Shown here: positions 37,701 to 39,157 of the stretch, piece after piece | Layout of the letters: every line of letters begins with the position of its first letter | Position numbering within the stretch: the stretch's first letter is position 1 | IMG/VR virus record: IMGVR_UViG_3300045454_000137 | Location: 1-39,157 of that record | DNA: 39,157 nucleotides | DNA from: a virus | Direction: 5' to 3' (one strand) | Translations under genes and position numbers: made by a program | Notes under the pieces: model-generated | What the model saw: the letters and a program-made list of their open reading frames with translations, nothing else | Told to the model about the DNA's origin: nothing | Database searches by the model: none

Positions 37701-38549
37701 GCTCTGACAGATGCCGGGTACAGCGGCCCCAGAAACCGCGACATCGTCACCCTTTACACAGACACCTGGAGCGAGGCGCGGTTTTACTCCGATGGCGCAT
37801 GGTTGCCTGTCGCGGCCTATATCAGCGGCAATTTGCTGGTGGAGGGGACGGTTGGCGCGCGCGAGCTGGTGGTTGATGAGGCAATCATCACCAATGAGGC
37901 TCAGATGGGGAGCGCTGTCATTGGGCGCGCGGCTATGAAGGAAGCGTCAATCGGTGAGGCGGAAATTGATGAGCTTGCTGTATCCAGGTCAAAAATCAAA
38001 ATTGCAGCAGTTGGTACTCTGCAAATAGAGGAGGAGTCGGTTTTTCTGAGTGTTTACTCATTCATACCTCGCATTGACGTGTATGACGCCACATGCAGGA
38101 TCTCTGATTTCGAGGTACAGATTGCTGCGGCCGCGATTGCTGGCCTGCCTGGGCCGGGCACTGGGATAGTTTTGTTCAACACTAGAAAAGCCGCAACGGA
38201 CGCCAGAACGGTCACGTTCTGTGACTCGCCTGGCAGCTCAAATTTCAATAGTCAAGAATCCGAGGAAATCATTGCGTACGCGTGGTCAGCATTTGGTCCT
38301 GCCAAGTTTTTCTATCTTGACGTCCGTGTTAATGGGCAGACAAGGTACACCGTTGCCAGCGCATATAACGGCCAACAGTTTCCGTCTGTTGCTAGGTTCA
38401 CACGATTCGCGTGCTCGGTTCCGCTCGTGACCGGCGCGAATAATGTGACTGTGCATCTGCGCATTGCTCAATCAAGCTACGCCCAGCGCATGAGCGTTCT
38501 GTATTTTGTTCCGCCCTCGGACATGATTGTTTTTTCTGGTAAGCGGTGA
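34758..38549 (+). CDS. Tail tip / host-specificity protein J-like with collagen-like segments
   Basis: The 1263-residue product begins with the gpJ core: RSTQVADVIDLISEGECTGLVNGLKDVYLDGVPIEN, then NPRWGLGQFVSEEINNKWVLYRIGQYCD and FRGVIYWGNSSVEYSQD. A fibronectin-III-like domain lies at about 630-720 and Ig-like segments follow. A collagen-like stretch of ten Gly-X-Y triplets covers residues 820-849, and a short second one sits near 953 (GAQGEVGDPGPRG). The C-terminal ~200 residues form a distinct tip coded by visibly less GC-rich DNA. It contacts the host receptor. Start ATG 34758 overlaps the I stop. Confidence 0.9.
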   Translation: MTNKVRGAGGGKGGSARTPREERDTLRSTQVADVIDLISEGECTGLVNGLKDVYLDGVPIENDDGSRNFDGVDFAWTAGTQGQPAMSGLPGVQTERGVGVVVEAATPVVRSITSDQVDQVRVTIGIPQLSRQDLKTGDLLGSSFEWAIEVQSQGGGYVEVYRRTVSGKCMSLYTRSVLLNLSGGAPYDIRVRRLTADSTQSNVTNAFSWVSYTEIQQVKLRYPHRAIARLIVNAEQFSRIPVRSYRWRGVHIKVPTNYDPITRQYTGMWDGTFKLAWSNNPAWVLHEMVTNPRWGLGQFVSEEINNKWVLYRIGQYCDALVPDGRGGTEPRFTFNWQFTTRAEAVRVLRDLSAVFRGVIYWGNSSVEYSQDAPAEPELLYTPASVIDGEFSYQDTSEKSLHSVFIAYWNDLSQQGKRVPEVYAPDDLIARYGVREIAFDLLGCTSRGQAARMCRWARYSEQYEGTLITFKVGSDGAICAPGKVFQVADPSEATERLGGRIRAATTTRVELDAPVTLAAAESYTLTVVLPKSGTNLETVTETRPVVTAAGETGVIDVFPAFSTPPEAATIWVLQSNNIAASTWRCIGVKETKGGREFEIIGVAHNPSKFDAIELGLQLDEIPISRMQAKVLPPASLALVETVYTDGTINKSKVTASWLPSARNLQHTVYWRRDDEWWQQLPTTDAQTVDIGPLDPGVYEVKVTSTNALGSVSPAAQASITVAGGPSGVRAVRLRASSLQFKVDAGGVATPASIDITADLGALSAEPTWSVVSGVATLTGTGLAKSLAYVDMVSETVTISVTVEELDETYSELVTILKVRDGLPGVPGDAGAPGAPGAPGDDGAPGADGSDAVYGQLSLDVIALVAEGNGAVTGYTGAFTTLLVFEGTDLSAGWTFTRVDGPGVVSTIAGATVTVTSMDLGQDSSYIDITATRAGYASITKRAAVVKMKTGAQGEVGDPGPRGTVQIAAAVATPAWSDAAALDALTDAGYSGPRNRDIVTLYTDTWSEARFYSDGAWLPVAAYISGNLLVEGTVGARELVVDEAIITNEAQMGSAVIGRAAMKEASIGEAEIDELAVSRSKIKIAAVGTLQIEEESVFLSVYSFIPRIDVYDATCRISDFEVQIAAAAIAGLPGPGTGIVLFNTRKAATDARTVTFCDSPGSSNFNSQESEEIIAYAWSAFGPAKFFYLDVRVNGQTRYTVASAYNGQQFPSVARFTRFACSVPLVTGANNVTVHLRIAQSSYAQRMSVLYFVPPSDMIVFSGKR
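37215..37304 (+). repeat. Collagen-like Gly-X-Y repeat coding stretch
   Basis: Ten consecutive triplets, GLP GVP GDA GAP GAP GAP GDD GAP GAD GSD, sit in frame within the J-like protein. At DNA level they are GGTGCxCCTGGT-like imperfect 9-bp repeats. Such segments form trimeric stalks in phage fibres. Confidence 0.85.
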
Positions 38550-39157
38550 TGAATCAATACCTCATCTTTAATCGATACACTGGCGAAGTAATTCGAGCCT
38601 TGCGGTGCAGCGCTTTTCAAGCGAAACATCAAGCCAGCCGATCAGACGAAGACATCATTCAGTTTTCTGGCGACATAGACCCCTCGCATCTCGATCGGCT
38701 TTATGTGTATGGTGGGGTAGTGCTTGAGCGAACAGTACGGCCTACGCCCGCGCATGAGTGGAGCGCCGTCAACCATGAATGGGTGTTCTCGCCCGATCTT
38801 ATGTATGCCGCAAAGGAGCTTGCGTGGCAGCGCATAAAGCAAAAACGTGAGTCAGCCGAGTTCGGGTCGTTTGTGTGGTCTGGTCACACATTTGATGCCG
38901 ATTCGGAGAGCCAACGTCGGATTCAGGGTGCAGTTCAGTTGGCATCCATTGCGCAAGTTTCTGGCGCGCAATGGTCAATCGTGTGGACCTTGGCCGACAA
39001 CAGCACGATTGAATTAACTGCCGCTGAAATGATTGGCGTTGGCATGGCTCTCGCCAACTCTGTTGCTTCTGCCCATGCCACAGCCCGGCAACTGCGCGCG
39101 CAGATCATGCAGTCGCAGACGCTGGAAGACTTGGACACGGTAGTCTGGCCTACGTAG
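38549..39157 (+). CDS. DUF4376-like tail-tip or fibre-associated protein
   Basis: The 202-residue product starts at ATG 38549 in a TGATG junction with J. The N-terminal half begins MNQYLIFNRYTGEVIRALRC. The C-terminal half (AKELAWQRIKQKRESAEFGSFVWSGHTFDADSESQRRIQGAVQLA ... WTLADNSTIELTAAEMIGVGMALANSV) is the DUF4376 pattern seen in proteins beside tail fibres. Its lower GC matches the end of J, so the two probably move together as a host-range module. The stop codon is the last three bases of the window, so following genes are not seen. Confidence 0.78.
   Translation: MNQYLIFNRYTGEVIRALRCSAFQAKHQASRSDEDIIQFSGDIDPSHLDRLYVYGGVVLERTVRPTPAHEWSAVNHEWVFSPDLMYAAKELAWQRIKQKRESAEFGSFVWSGHTFDADSESQRRIQGAVQLASIAQVSGAQWSIVWTLADNSTIELTAAEMIGVGMALANSVASAHATARQLRAQIMQSQTLEDLDTVVWPT

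Noticed and set aside
38900-39157. Search for the right phage end at the window edge
   Set aside because: The coding frame runs to the final base and no copy of the left-edge repeats or their complement was seen. The end is probably outside.
1-39157. CRISPR arrays, tRNA and rRNA genes, insertion sequences
   Set aside because: No regularly spaced repeats of CRISPR type, no cloverleaf-like sequence and no IS transposase apart from the phage's own MuA-type enzyme were recognised by reading.

Overview
The window is almost entirely one transposable (Mu-like) phage genome or prophage from a high-GC host. GC-rich codon usage and the overall layout (an early module transcribed away from the late module, as I recall for Burkholderia phage BcepMu) suggest a betaproteobacterium, probably Burkholderiales. 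No bacterial chromosomal gene is recognisable. The far left (1-137) carries short spaced repeats that could belong to a phage end. The right edge falls exactly on the stop codon of a tail gene, so the right end of the phage is probably outside the window.

Layout. (i) 138-11347, minus strand: a tightly packed early operon read leftward. It runs Ner-like regulator, small DNA-binding proteins, a DUF3102-like protein, MuA-type DDE transposase, MuB-type AAA+ ATPase, a membrane protein, winged-helix and CRP-like regulators, Gam, Cys-rich proteins, RdgC, GemA and finally the Mor-type activator. (ii) 11348-11445: a divergent control region with a consensus-like early promoter and three copies of a TTGATYGTTY operator-like motif. 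(iii) 11446-14016, plus strand: an S24-fold repressor followed at once by five small genes (membrane protein, lipoprotein, two paralogous proline-rich proteins, a two-TM SLATT-like protein). They sit where lysogeny-expressed cargo (morons) is expected. (iv) 14063-15517: lysis cassette (amidase endolysin, holin candidate, nested Rz/Rz1 spanins), then a small protein and an SGNH-fold hydrolase. (v) 17120-27731: Mu-type packaging and head genes (DUF2730, small DNA-binding protein, DUF3486, TerL, DUF935 portal, MuF, gpG, protease/scaffold, decoration protein, gpT capsid, gp35-37-like proteins). (vi) 27743-39157: lambda-like siphovirus tail (tube, frameshifted assembly chaperone, tape measure, M, L, K, I, J, DUF4376 protein).

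How it works together. Repressor and Ner compete at the divergent region. Lytic growth expresses transposase A/B and recombination modulators (Gam, RdgC), and ends with Mor, which should activate the late genes. The late half builds a Mu-like head on a lambda-like flexible tail, so the virion is predicted to be a siphovirus although replication is Mu-like.

Most interesting unexplained parts: the repressor-linked cargo cassette 12336-14016 with tandem RIEPI/TPPPP-motif proteins and a SLATT-like membrane protein; the hairpin that buries the endolysin start codon; a CRP-like regulator that stops at its recognition helix; a possible nuclease-fold tail on the MuF protein; and a T TTT TTC slippery site in the tail chaperone. 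All function calls come from reading the sequence; no database search was run.
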